From Heyndrickxia sporothermodurans (GTDB taxonomy: Bacteria > Bacillota > Bacilli > Bacillales > Bacillaceae_C), in the NCBI GenBank assembly GCA_018333075.1, contig BORH01000020.1, positions 20,606-84,605 of the forward strand: a stretch of 64,000 nt of DNA, read 5' to 3'. The stretch's first letter is position 1; the number at the start of each line of letters is the position of its first letter. Below the pieces are notes generated by a model. The model was not told where the DNA came from, made no database searches, and worked only from the letters and a program-made list of their open reading frames with translations. Shown in pieces: positions 8,906 to 17,448 of the stretch. The position numbers and the translations under genes were made by a program.

Positions 8906-9976
8906 ATGCATTTGAAGCAGATATATAGTGAAATCATTCAATTTCGTGGTTCCCACTATGATTTTGGATATATGCAAGGAGAAAAATTAAAAGATTCATT
9001 AATTGTTAGGAACCGAGAAAAGCAGTGGGAGATTCGAAAGCCGAGATTTATTGTTGGAGTGCAAGAGGCTAAAGCGGCTATCACTCGATTTGCATCAGGT
9101 GTATGGGATGAGCTTCTTGGTTTACAGGATGCATTACAATGGCCGATGGATAGGATATTAAAGGAATTTGGAGGCTATCGTTTAAACTATAACCGTTCAG
9201 GATGCACAATTTTTACAGGAGATTCGTATTTTATTCGTAATTATGATTACCATCCAAAGACATATGAAGGACGATATGTTTTTTATCAACCGACTGACCA
9301 AGGGTATGCCATTATTGGTCCGAGTCAGCGTGTAACAGGTAGAATGGATGGAATGAATGAAAAGGGCTTAGTGCTCGGATATAATTTTATGAATCGAAAA
9401 AATCCTGGGGATGGCTTTATTTGCTGTATGATAGGGAGACTAATTTTAGAATCCTGTGCTAATACGAGCGAGGCGGTGGACATGCTACGTGAAATCCCAC
9501 ACCGACATTCATTTACCTATGTTGTTTATGATTCAAATGGCATAACGAAAATGGTGGAAACATCTCCACGTGGTGTAGAGGTCCGTCAATCGAATATGTG
9601 TACGAACCATTTTGAAGTCATGAAACATGAAAATCGTCATCATTTGGTTGATTCCAAAAGGCGATTGACGATATTGCAAGAGCAGCAAGCAAACATTACA
9701 GATGCTTATGAAGCTTTTCGATTATTTAATGATTCCGATAAAGGGATATTCTCGGATTTGTATGATAGCTGGGCTGGAACTATTCATACGTCTGCCTATT
9801 TTCCGAATGAGAGGAAAGCATGGTTTGCATTAGGTGGCGATAAAGAGCCGTTTCTGTTTGACTTTTCTAAATGGCTAGCTGGAGAAAATGTAATGTTGGA
9901 CAGAATGACAGGAGAAATTGATACGGAAATCCCTTTTGTCCATTTGGACGATGGTGCTGACTGGTCGCGAAAATAA
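8906..9976 (+). CDS. C45-family autoproteolytic acyltransferase/hydrolase (AAT-like)
   Basis: Resembles the acyl-CoA:6-aminopenicillanate acyltransferase family, N-terminal-nucleophile hydrolases that self-cleave before a cysteine. The likely nucleophile is Cys in SGCTIF near residue 99, followed by the family's RNYDYHP and, further on, GRMDGMNEKGLVLGYNF. At 356 residues it is full length. Physiological substrate is unknown; in bacteria such proteins hydrolyse amides. Start: ATG 8906 sits directly on AGAGGG, so TTG 8912 (7 bp spacing) is an alternative. Confidence 0.75.
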   Translation: MHLKQIYSEIIQFRGSHYDFGYMQGEKLKDSLIVRNREKQWEIRKPRFIVGVQEAKAAITRFASGVWDELLGLQDALQWPMDRILKEFGGYRLNYNRSGCTIFTGDSYFIRNYDYHPKTYEGRYVFYQPTDQGYAIIGPSQRVTGRMDGMNEKGLVLGYNFMNRKNPGDGFICCMIGRLILESCANTSEAVDMLREIPHRHSFTYVVYDSNGITKMVETSPRGVEVRQSNMCTNHFEVMKHENRHHLVDSKRRLTILQEQQANITDAYEAFRLFNDSDKGIFSDLYDSWAGTIHTSAYFPNERKAWFALGGDKEPFLFDFSKWLAGENVMLDRMTGEIDTEIPFVHLDDGADWSRK

Positions 9977-10000
9977 TTTTTACACAAAGGAAGTGTTAAT

Positions 10001-10561
10001 ATGTACTGTAGACCAGCTGAAAAAAAGGATTCAGTGGAAGCAGCTTATTTAATTCATCTTGCAATCAAGGATATTGCAGATGCTTTAACAGGTGAGAAAG
10101 AAACAGATAAAATTAGAGCGGAGCTAGCTCATTTATTTCAACAAGAAAATAATCGTTTGAGCTATCAAAATTGTCTCGTGATAGAAGAGCATAAAAAGGT
10201 GATTGGTATAGCTATAGCCTATGCAGGAGACGATGCGGAAAAATTAGACAAGCCGATTATCGAACGATTAATAAAGAAAACGGGAAATAATCATATCCAG
10301 CTTGATAAAGAAGCAGAACCTGGAGATTATTATATCGATACAGTTAGTGTCCATCCGCTTGGTCAAGGAAAAGGGATTGGAAGCTTACTATTTAAAGAGG
10401 TGGAAAAATTAGCGAAAAGCAAAGGTTTTCATCAGCTATCTCTTAATGTTGCAGAGGATAATCCAAGGGCAAAGAAGCTATATACAAGATTGGGATATAA
10501 AAAAGATAAAGTAATTGAAATTACTGGTCATGAATACGATTATATGATCAAAACGATTTAA
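10001..10561 (+). CDS. GNAT-family N-acetyltransferase
   Basis: 186 residues with the GNAT core: beta-4/acetyl-CoA motif A as YIDTVSVHPLGQGKGIGSLLF (Q-x-x-G-x-G) near 107-127 and motif B LSLNVAEDNPRAKKLYTRLGY near 146-166. Acceptor substrate cannot be inferred. It follows the C45 gene by 24 bp with its own AAAGGAAG site and is probably co-transcribed with it, ending at the strong terminator downstream. Confidence 0.85.
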   Translation: MYCRPAEKKDSVEAAYLIHLAIKDIADALTGEKETDKIRAELAHLFQQENNRLSYQNCLVIEEHKKVIGIAIAYAGDDAEKLDKPIIERLIKKTGNNHIQLDKEAEPGDYYIDTVSVHPLGQGKGIGSLLFKEVEKLAKSKGFHQLSLNVAEDNPRAKKLYTRLGYKKDKVIEITGHEYDYMIKTI

Positions 10562-10566
10562 ATAAA

Positions 10567-10606
10567 AAGGAGCCGTCCTGAAAGCGAAGCGTTGGACGGC
10601 TCCTTT
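10567..10606 (+). terminator. Strong terminator
   Basis: Ten-bp perfect stem GGAGCCGTCC/GGACGGCTCC (10569-10578, 10594-10603) with an internal hairpin in the loop, then TTT. The next 110 bp up to the convergent gene show nothing recognisable. Confidence 0.8.
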
Positions 10607-10714
10607 GGTTTATATTTAATTTGATTGAATGATAGAAAAAGGTTTGATAACACTAGCAGTACACTTTTTAGTTTCATCATGTTACCTAATATTTAACTAT
10701 TGACTCACATTGTT

Positions 10715-11410
10715 CTATTTCTTATTTAAATAGAATCCACCATGATAGCAATAATATTTCCTAGCATTTAAATTTATTAATTTACGTAATGATTCTTCTG
10801 CATCTGTAGGATTTAAAGTGAAGTGAGGATTGGCAACCTTCAACGCTTTATCTTCAATCACTGCTGCATCACCGGTAATAATTACATCCAATTTCTTATT
10901 ATAAATGGATATATGTCCCGGCGTATGACCTGGAGTCGATAGGATTTCACATCCTCCAGCCCATTCAAAATAGTCTCCACCCTTAACCACTATATCCACT
11001 GGTACATGTTTTATTTTTTTCAAGCTATCAATAAAAGCTAATCCGAAGCTTTTCTCCGTCTCTGGTAATTTATTTAACATATCCTCTGCTTGAATAAGAC
11101 GAAGAGACTTTTTTTCGCCCGAAATATAGTCTTTTTCAATATCACTAGCAATTACCTGAATAGTGGGGTATTTTTTCTTTAGTTCGAATAATGTCCCCAT
11201 ATGATCATCATCATGATGAGTGATGAGCACCTTTGATATTGATTCAGGAGCAACTCCTTTATTCCTTAATTCTTCTTCCAAAATTGAAAGCATATGAGGA
11301 TATCCGCAATCAATCAAAATGACTTCCTTCGCATCCTTAATTACAGTAGGATGAATAACCATTTCATTGTCGTTATATGTAAATTTCAAATCCAATTGAA
11401 TGATTTCCAT
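10715..11410 (-). CDS. Metallo-beta-lactamase-fold hydrolase
   Basis: 231 residues with the metal-binding signature THHDDDHMG near residue 66 (H-x-x-D-x-x-H type spacing in the line HHDDDH), a second histidine in STPGHTPGHIS near 158-168, an aspartate in ITGDAAV and a final histidine in CYHGG. This is a two-metal hydrolase of glyoxalase II/YqgX-like type; substrate unknown. GGGGGAG precedes the ATG. It stands alone on the minus strand. Confidence 0.85.
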   Translation of the reverse strand: MEIIQLDLKFTYNDNEMVIHPTVIKDAKEVILIDCGYPHMLSILEEELRNKGVAPESISKVLITHHDDDHMGTLFELKKKYPTIQVIASDIEKDYISGEKKSLRLIQAEDMLNKLPETEKSFGLAFIDSLKKIKHVPVDIVVKGGDYFEWAGGCEILSTPGHTPGHISIYNKKLDVIITGDAAVIEDKALKVANPHFTLNPTDAEESLRKLINLNARKYYCYHGGFYLNKK

Positions 11411-11566
11411 TTTATATTTACTCCCCCAATTGTTAAGATTAGTCTACCTATGAAACACATTTTACCAAATGTTACTATAGTTTAGGATCGTTTGTACACT
11501 ATTAATGGTGTGTATGGCATAAAACTTGCATTATTTATGAGAGAATTTTGGGAAAGGGGTTAAAAA

Positions 11567-12040
11567 ATGAAATCAGGTTCAGTTATCGGATTTTATCATG
11601 CAGGGATTACTGTGAAAAATTTAGAAAGATCTTTAGACTTCTATTGTCATTTACTAGGTTTTGAGTTTCTCTCGCGTCAGGATGTAACGGATGAATATAT
11701 TTTTCAAATTGTCTCGATTCAAGAAGCCAAATTGGTGAAGGTAGCATTTGTACAAATTCCCGGATCAGATGCAGTAGTTGAGTTATTGGAATATACGGAT
11801 GCTGATAGAAGATCAGGTAGCAGTAGACCATGTGATTACGGTACAGGTCATATATGTCTGTATGTTAAAAACCTGGATGAATTATATAAAGAATTATTGG
11901 CAAAAGGGGTGTCCTTTCGTTCAAAGGCACCCGTTCAGGTAACTTCAGGGAGAAATAAAGGAGCAAAAATTATTTATTGCTTAGACCCTGATGGATATAT
12001 TGTTGAGCTAGTTGAGCCTTTGCCTGCAGCTAAAGAATAA
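11567..12040 (+). CDS. VOC-superfamily (glyoxalase/dioxygenase-like) protein
   Basis: 157 residues with two beta-alpha-beta-beta-beta modules: FYHAGITVKNLERSLDFYCHLLGF at the N-terminus and GHICLYVKNLDELYKELLAKG in the second half, ending with YCLDPDGYIVELVEP. Candidate metal ligands are His 10, His ~93 and Glu near 147, the spacing of vicinal-oxygen-chelate enzymes such as lactoylglutathione lyase or methylmalonyl-CoA epimerase. The exact reaction is not clear. It converges with the sigma-54 activator gene, and the two share a terminator. Confidence 0.8.
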   Translation: MKSGSVIGFYHAGITVKNLERSLDFYCHLLGFEFLSRQDVTDEYIFQIVSIQEAKLVKVAFVQIPGSDAVVELLEYTDADRRSGSSRPCDYGTGHICLYVKNLDELYKELLAKGVSFRSKAPVQVTSGRNKGAKIIYCLDPDGYIVELVEPLPAAKE

Positions 12041-12043
12041 ACA

Positions 12044-12078
12044 ACCAGAGGTTAGTAGCCTCTGGTCATTTCTTTTTT
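12044..12078. terminator. Terminator between convergent genes
   Basis: Stem ACCAGAGG/CCTCTGGT (12044-12051, 12059-12066) with T-rich sequence on the plus side; it overlaps the last codon of the minus-strand activator gene. Confidence 0.75.
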
Positions 12079-13730
12079 AGCTGATATTTTTGCATCTTTC
12101 TAACAAGTGTAGATTGATCGACTTTTAAAGCCGCAGCAGCTTTTCTAATGCTAGGAAAAGAATTTAGGGCTTCCTGAATAAATTTAGCTTCAACCTCCTC
12201 CAGTCTCGCTTTAAGTGGTTGAATTTCAACAAGTGACTCGGGCAGAGCTGCATGTTGGACTGTTGGCTGGTTCCGACTAAAAGCCATTTCATGATGAATA
12301 TCAGGTAAATCAATGACAGATTTCGTACTCATTAACGAAATACGCTCGATTAAATTTTGAAGTTCTCTCACGTTACCTGGCCAATGATAAGTTTGAAAAC
12401 TTGATAAGGCGTTCCATGTAAAAGAACGATTAATTCCATATCTATGATTAATGCCATTTAAGAAGTGATAGATTAACGGTATGATATCTTCTTTTCTTTC
12501 TCTTAATGGCGGAATAAAGATTGGAATAATATTCAAACGATAAAATAAATCTTCTCTAAAGGTACCTTTTTGAATCATATCGAGCAGGTTTTTGTGTGAA
12601 GCTGCAATAATTCTTATATTTACTGGTATTGGTTTGCTTCCTCCGACACGCGTGATTTCAAATTCTTGTAATACTCTTAGCAGCTTTACTTGTAAAGAAA
12701 GTGGCATTTCGCCGATTTCATCAAGAAAAATTGTTCCATTATGAGCGGCTTCGAATAATCCTGGTTTTCCCTTTTGATTTGCCCCGGTAAAGGCACCTGC
12801 TTCATATCCGAATAATTCTGATTCTAGAAGTGCTTCTGGAATCGCACCACAATTAATTTTGATGAGCGGTTGATTTGCCCTTAAACTATAGCGATGAATA
12901 AGATTGACAATCTTTTCCTTTCCAACACCAGATTCTCCTTGAATAAGGACGACTGAATCAATTTGTGCAACTCGTAATGTTCTTTCAACTACAGCTTTCA
13001 TTTTCTCAGAATGAGAAATAATCGATAATTTCGGATCGTTTTGTTCTTTTAACGCTTCCAACTCCTGATAGGCTATTTTATTTTTTTGTTCTAATTCCTT
13101 GATTTCATTTTCTAATGATTGTAATTGTGTTAAATCTCGAATATTGTTAACAAGCTTTTCAATTTTTCCTTGACTATTTCGAATAGGTACAGCAGAAACT
13201 AGAACTGTAACTCCAGTATTAATTTTTTGAATAATGGTTACTTCTCGATTTTCCTCAAGCGCACGTAAGGACGCAGAACTATCAATTACTCCTTCATCCT
13301 CTAAATCCTTTAAATTTCTTCCGATACAAAACTTTGTAGATAATCCAGTTATTTGTTCATAGGATGGGTTTTGATGAATAATCACTCCATCTTTATCACT
13401 TATAACGATTCCGTCAAATGATGAGTCTATTACTTGATGTAAGCCTTTTTGTTCTAATCGAAGAGCCTCCAATTCCTGTTTTAATTTTACCGTTTCATTA
13501 ATTGGTTGAATGAGAATGACCAAATCATTTTCATCGTTAATCACTTGAATTTCTGCAGGGTTGGACTGAAGTGTAAAAAATGTAGAGCCAGAAATTGCTT
13601 CATCAGCAATATGATCAAATTCATCCAAATAGTTTTGAGAAATCTCATTGCTAAACAAAATTTGTTTGTTTTTATCAATGACTAAAACGCCGAGAATTGA
13701 TATTTGTTTTAGAATGGAGAGGTTTATCAT
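12066..13730 (-). CDS. Sigma-54-dependent activator with two PAS-like domains
   Basis: Domains in order: a PAS-like fold (about 1-75), a clearer PAS (about 100-215, IVISDKDGVIIHQN), a coiled coil (215-245), an AAA+ sigma-54 interaction domain with Walker A GESGVGKE, the GAFTGA loop that contacts sigma-54 and the arginine-finger region, and a C-terminal Fis-type HTH (IRKAAAALKVDQSTLVRKMQ). It lacks the N-terminal GAF domain of AcoR and is closer in layout to RocR-type proteins. Start ATG 13730 is preferred to GTG 13739 because AAAGGTG is spaced correctly for it. It is divergent from the dehydrogenase operon whose promoter is sigma-54 type, so it is almost surely its activator. Confidence 0.9.
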   Translation of the reverse strand: MINLSILKQISILGVLVIDKNKQILFSNEISQNYLDEFDHIADEAISGSTFFTLQSNPAEIQVINDENDLVILIQPINETVKLKQELEALRLEQKGLHQVIDSSFDGIVISDKDGVIIHQNPSYEQITGLSTKFCIGRNLKDLEDEGVIDSSASLRALEENREVTIIQKINTGVTVLVSAVPIRNSQGKIEKLVNNIRDLTQLQSLENEIKELEQKNKIAYQELEALKEQNDPKLSIISHSEKMKAVVERTLRVAQIDSVVLIQGESGVGKEKIVNLIHRYSLRANQPLIKINCGAIPEALLESELFGYEAGAFTGANQKGKPGLFEAAHNGTIFLDEIGEMPLSLQVKLLRVLQEFEITRVGGSKPIPVNIRIIAASHKNLLDMIQKGTFREDLFYRLNIIPIFIPPLRERKEDIIPLIYHFLNGINHRYGINRSFTWNALSSFQTYHWPGNVRELQNLIERISLMSTKSVIDLPDIHHEMAFSRNQPTVQHAALPESLVEIQPLKARLEEVEAKFIQEALNSFPSIRKAAAALKVDQSTLVRKMQKYQLKKK

Positions 13731-13885
13731 AGTGATCACACCTTTTGTTAATAGTGATGTGTTTTTGCATCATATGGTTAATTTTACATCATTTTGTATG
13801 CGAAATTGCAAGCGTTTTTTTAAATGCTATAGTAACATCCGTTTTTTAGGAGAGATAAGAAAAAATTATTGTGAGTGATAAAAAT

Positions 13886-13958
13886 GCCTGTCCAGCTCCA
13901 ATGCCTATCGACTACAGTACTTCAGGACATCTCCTTAAGTTAACATCGATTGCCCTTC
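13886..13958 (+). repeat. Possible remnant of a dispersed Bacillaceae intergenic repeat
   Basis: The segment beginning CTGTCCAGCTCC and continuing ATGCCTATCGACTAC resembles the degenerate start of a GC-richer intergenic repeat family (CAGCTCCAGCGCCTAGC type) recalled from many Bacillaceae genomes. It sits in the 363-bp gap between the activator and its target operon. Recognition is from memory only; the rest of the gap holds the promoter and no gene. Confidence 0.35.
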
Positions 13959-14028
13959 ATGGAAAATATTACTCCAAAATTTCTCTTTACGCACTTATAA
14001 GAAAAAACGCTTACACTTTTTTTAACTA

Positions 14029-14044
14029 TGGCACGTTTCTTGCA
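14029..14044 (+). promoter_or_regulatory. Sigma-54 (-24/-12) promoter of the acetoin-dehydrogenase-type operon
   Basis: TGGCAC-N5-TTGCA at 14029-14044 matches the sigma-54 consensus completely, with GG at 14030-14031 and GC at 14042-14043 at the obligatory 12-bp spacing. It lies about 60 bp before the first dehydrogenase gene and downstream of the divergent activator gene. Confidence 0.93.
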
Positions 14045-14102
14045 ATATATTATTTTGTGAACAACGAGCAGTTAAGTAATGAAATAATAGGAGGTTTCTA
14101 TA

Positions 14103-15086
14103 TTGTCTAATTTAGTAAAAAGCATTAACTTTGCGCCAGAGAAATTAAAAGAAATGCTATATGACATGATGTTAATTCGAAGCTTTGAGGAGCATGTAGA
14201 AAAATTATATCAGCAAGGCAAAATTCATGGCACTATGCACTTATGTATTGGTCAGGAAGCAACGGCGGTTGGCGTTTGTTCGGTGTTAACAAATGATGAC
14301 AAGATTATTAGTACGCATAGAGGACATGGTCATTGCATTGCAAAAGGGATGAATGTCGATCGGATGATGGCTGAGTTATTAGGGAAGGCAACAGGTTATT
14401 GTAAAGGAAAAGGCGGTTCTATGCATATAGCTGATTTAGATGTAGGAAGCCTTGGTGCAAATGGGATTGTTGCAGGAGGACTACCGTTAGCAACAGGTGC
14501 GTCTTTAACTTCAAAAATGAAGGATTTAGGTTATGCTGTCGTTGCTTTTTTTGGGGATGGTTCTACTAATGAAGGTGCATTCCATGAATCATTAAATTTA
14601 GCCTCTGTTTGGAATTTACCAGTCATTTTCTTCTGTGAAAATAATCTTTATGGCATGAGTGGTTCAATAAAAGAGATGACGAATATAAAAGATATTGCTG
14701 AGAGATCAGCTTCATATGGAATTCCAGGTGAAATTGTAGATGGCAACAATTTATTAGAAGTAGCAAAAGTTACAAAAAAAGCGATTGAAAGAGCGAAGAG
14801 TGGACATGGTCCTACATTAATTGAAGCAAAAACCTATCGATGGAGAGGTCATTCTAAAAGTGATGCAAGAAAATATCGTACACGAGAGGAAGAAAAGGAA
14901 TGGAGGAAAACAAAGGATCCGATTGCCTTATTTAAAAATCAATTAATGGAAGATCATATTTTAACGGAAGAGACCTTTAAAGAATTGGAAGAGCGATTAG
15001 AAAAGGAAATGGAAGCAGCTATCAAATTTGCTGTAAATAGTCCAGCTCCTACAGAAGATACGTTGGAAATAGATATTTTTGCCTAA
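14103..15086 (+). CDS. acoA: Acetoin/2-oxoacid dehydrogenase E1 component, alpha subunit
   Basis: Thiamine-diphosphate enzyme that cleaves acetoin (or a 2-oxoacid) and passes the acyl group to the E2 lipoyl arm. The ThDP/Mg motif GDGSTNEGAFHESLNLA...FFCENN lies near residues 155-185; HRGHGHCIAKG and the phosphorylation-loop region YRWRGHSKSDARKYR are as in AcoA/PdhA. 327 residues is typical. The TTG start is supported by ATAGGAGGT 8 bp upstream. First gene of the sigma-54 operon. Acetoin rather than pyruvate is inferred from the sigma-54 control and separate E1 subunits. Confidence 0.88.
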   Translation: MSNLVKSINFAPEKLKEMLYDMMLIRSFEEHVEKLYQQGKIHGTMHLCIGQEATAVGVCSVLTNDDKIISTHRGHGHCIAKGMNVDRMMAELLGKATGYCKGKGGSMHIADLDVGSLGANGIVAGGLPLATGASLTSKMKDLGYAVVAFFGDGSTNEGAFHESLNLASVWNLPVIFFCENNLYGMSGSIKEMTNIKDIAERSASYGIPGEIVDGNNLLEVAKVTKKAIERAKSGHGPTLIEAKTYRWRGHSKSDARKYRTREEEKEWRKTKDPIALFKNQLMEDHILTEETFKELEERLEKEMEAAIKFAVNSPAPTEDTLEIDIFA

Positions 15087-15107
15087 ATTTGAAAGCGAGG
15101 AATTGCG

Positions 15108-16088
15108 ATGAGGGAAATTACATATTTAGAGGCTATTCGTGAAGCAATGTGCCAGGAAATGAGAGCAAATGAAGATGTATTTATTATGGGAGAAGATATT
15201 GGTATTTATGGCGGTGCCTTTGGTGTAACAAATGGGATGATTGAAGAATTTGGACCTGAACGAGTACGAATTACACCAATCTCTGAAGCAGCTATAAGTG
15301 GTTGTGCTGTAGGTGCTGCGATGACTGGAATGAGGCCAATTCTTGAACTACAATTCTCTGATTTTATTACGATTGCAATGGATAATATTGTGAACCAGGC
15401 GGCAAAAATGCGCTATATGTTTGGTGGAAAAGCTAAGGTGCCGGTTGTCATTCGAACACCTGGTGGTTCTGGTGCAGGTTATGCAGCACAGCATTCTCAG
15501 AGTTTAGAAGCATGGACAGCTCATATACCAGGATTAAAAGTGGTTCAGCCTTCGACTCCGTATGATGCAAAGGGGTTACTAAAGGCAGCGATGAATGATA
15601 ATAATCCAGTTATGTTTTATGAGCATAAAATGCTTTATGGTGTTAAGGGAGATGTACCAGAGGATGTATATGAGATCCCATTAGGAAAAGCGGATGTTAA
15701 AAGGGAAGGAACGGACATTACAATTGTGGCAACTGCGATGATGATTCATAAATCGTTAGAAGCGGCAAAAATTCTTGAAGGTCAAGGGATTAGTGTGGAA
15801 GTAATTGATCCCCGTACATTGGTTCCTCTAGATGAAGAAACGATTTTGAATTCTGTAAGAAAGACTGGAAGAGTGATCGTTGTCTATGAAGCAGTAAAGC
15901 GTGGAGGATATGGGGCAGAAATTGCCAGTATGATTGGAGAAAGTGATGCATTTGACTTTTTAGACGCACCTGTGATGCGTTTAGGTGGACGAGCTGTTCC
16001 AATGCCATACAATGCTGAATTAGAGAAAAAATCAGTTCCGCAAGTAGAAGATATTGTTCAAGCATGCCAAACAATTATGAATAAATAG
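15108..16088 (+). CDS. acoB: Acetoin/2-oxoacid dehydrogenase E1 component, beta subunit
   Basis: Pairs with the alpha subunit to complete the ThDP site. Transketolase pyrimidine-binding domain at the N-terminus ([40 protein letters not shown]), then the C-terminal domain with [15 protein letters not shown] and [12 protein letters not shown]. 326 residues is the usual size. It follows acoA by 21 bp with its own GCGAGGA site. Confidence 0.9.
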   Translation: MREITYLEAIREAMCQEMRANEDVFIMGEDIGIYGGAFGVTNGMIEEFGPERVRITPISEAAISGCAVGAAMTGMRPILELQFSDFITIAMDNIVNQAAKMRYMFGGKAKVPVVIRTPGGSGAGYAAQHSQSLEAWTAHIPGLKVVQPSTPYDAKGLLKAAMNDNNPVMFYEHKMLYGVKGDVPEDVYEIPLGKADVKREGTDITIVATAMMIHKSLEAAKILEGQGISVEVIDPRTLVPLDEETILNSVRKTGRVIVVYEAVKRGGYGAEIASMIGESDAFDFLDAPVMRLGGRAVPMPYNAELEKKSVPQVEDIVQACQTIMNK

Positions 16089-16113
16089 AACAGAACAGTG
16101 GAAGGAGGATATT

Positions 16114-17439
16114 ATGGCCACGAAAGTAGTAATGCCCAAGCTAGGAGCATCGATGGAAGAAGGTACGATTGTAAAATGGTTCATTGAAGAGGGCGAATAT
16201 ATAGAAGAAGGCGATCCGCTCGTTGAAGTGTTAACAGATAAAATTAATATAGAGGTAGAAGCTGAAACAGATGGCGTTTTGCTGAAAACACTTTACGATG
16301 TAGAGGATGTAGTAAAGGTTCAGGAAGTCATTGCCTACATTGGTGATGAGGGAGAAACCATTGATGAAAGTGAAAGTTCGAATGAACAGTTAACTACAGA
16401 TGATGTACGGAATGATCAAATAGAAGAGAATATTGATCAGTTAAAGAATAGACAAATAGAAAGAAATATTCGCAGAACTCCTGCGGCTCGTAAACTAGCT
16501 AAAGAAAACCACTTATCATTAGTAGAAATACAAGGGACGGGGCCAAACGGACGGATTCAAAGGGCAGATGTAGAAGCAAGACTTAATCTGTTAGAAAAAC
16601 CGGCAAAAGTAACACCATTGGCGCGGAAGGTTGCAGATGTCAATCATATTGATTTAACTCACATAGATGGCACAGGAACAAATGGAAAAATCGTTCGTGA
16701 CGATTTACTTTCTCTAACCATTCAAAAAGAAACATCAGTTGATAGCGATACCGTAAAAAAAGAACCTTTATCTGGGATGCGAAAGATTATTGCAGATCGT
16801 ATGTCAAAAAGTGCCTTTACCTCTCCACATGTCACTCTTACTAGTGAAGTGGATATGATAAATTGTGTGAAAATACGTAAGGAATTGATTCCTTTCATCG
16901 AGCAAATAAACGGACACCGACTTTCTTTCAATGAAGTAATAATAAAAGTAGTCGCCCATACATTGCAATATCATCCTAAAATGAATATTTCTTTGGAAAA
17001 TGATGAAATCATCTACCATTCAGAGGTGAATGTAGGATTTGCTGTAGCTGTTCCTAATGGTTTAGTCGTTCCAAATGTGAAAAAGGCTAATACTTTAGGT
17101 CTTGCCGAGATTACATCAGAATGTAAAAAATTCAGCAGGCTTGCTAGAGAAGGAAAACTGCTCCCAGAGTATATGAAAAATGGTACGTTCACCATTAGTA
17201 ATTTAGGAATGTATGCGGTCGATGCCTTTACACCAATTATAAATCAGCCAGAGGCAGCAATTCTTGGGGTCGGACGAATTCAGGAAAAACCAGTCGTAGT
17301 AAATGGGGAAATAGCCATTAAACCAATGATGGTATTAAGTCTATCATTCGATCATCGCATTATAGATGGGGCTCCTGCAGCGGAATTTTTAACAGTCTTA
17401 AAAGAAAATCTTGAAAATCCAATTAAACTGATCATCTGA
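16114..17439 (+). CDS. acoC: Dihydrolipoamide acyltransferase (E2) with two E3-binding domains
   Basis: Transfers the acyl group from the lipoyl arm to CoA and forms the complex core. The N-terminal lipoyl domain (1-78) has the modified lysine in TDKINIEVE. Two peripheral-subunit-binding domains follow, RRTPAARKLAKENHL near 124 and VTPLARKVADVNHI near 166, each with GTGxNG. The catalytic domain (about 210-441) ends with the active-site motif FDHRIIDGAPA. 441 residues is somewhat long because of the extra binding domain. A GGAGG site precedes the ATG. Confidence 0.9.
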   Translation: MATKVVMPKLGASMEEGTIVKWFIEEGEYIEEGDPLVEVLTDKINIEVEAETDGVLLKTLYDVEDVVKVQEVIAYIGDEGETIDESESSNEQLTTDDVRNDQIEENIDQLKNRQIERNIRRTPAARKLAKENHLSLVEIQGTGPNGRIQRADVEARLNLLEKPAKVTPLARKVADVNHIDLTHIDGTGTNGKIVRDDLLSLTIQKETSVDSDTVKKEPLSGMRKIIADRMSKSAFTSPHVTLTSEVDMINCVKIRKELIPFIEQINGHRLSFNEVIIKVVAHTLQYHPKMNISLENDEIIYHSEVNVGFAVAVPNGLVVPNVKKANTLGLAEITSECKKFSRLAREGKLLPEYMKNGTFTISNLGMYAVDAFTPIINQPEAAILGVGRIQEKPVVVNGEIAIKPMMVLSLSFDHRIIDGAPAAEFLTVLKENLENPIKLII

Positions 17440-17448
17440 GGTGAAATG

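Noticed and set aside
13871-14110. 79-codon frame over the sigma-54 promoter
   Set aside because: It covers the -24/-12 promoter and the start of acoA and has no ribosome site or recognisable product.
15790-16074. 94-codon minus-strand frame opposite acoB
   Set aside because: Antisense shadow of the E1 beta gene.
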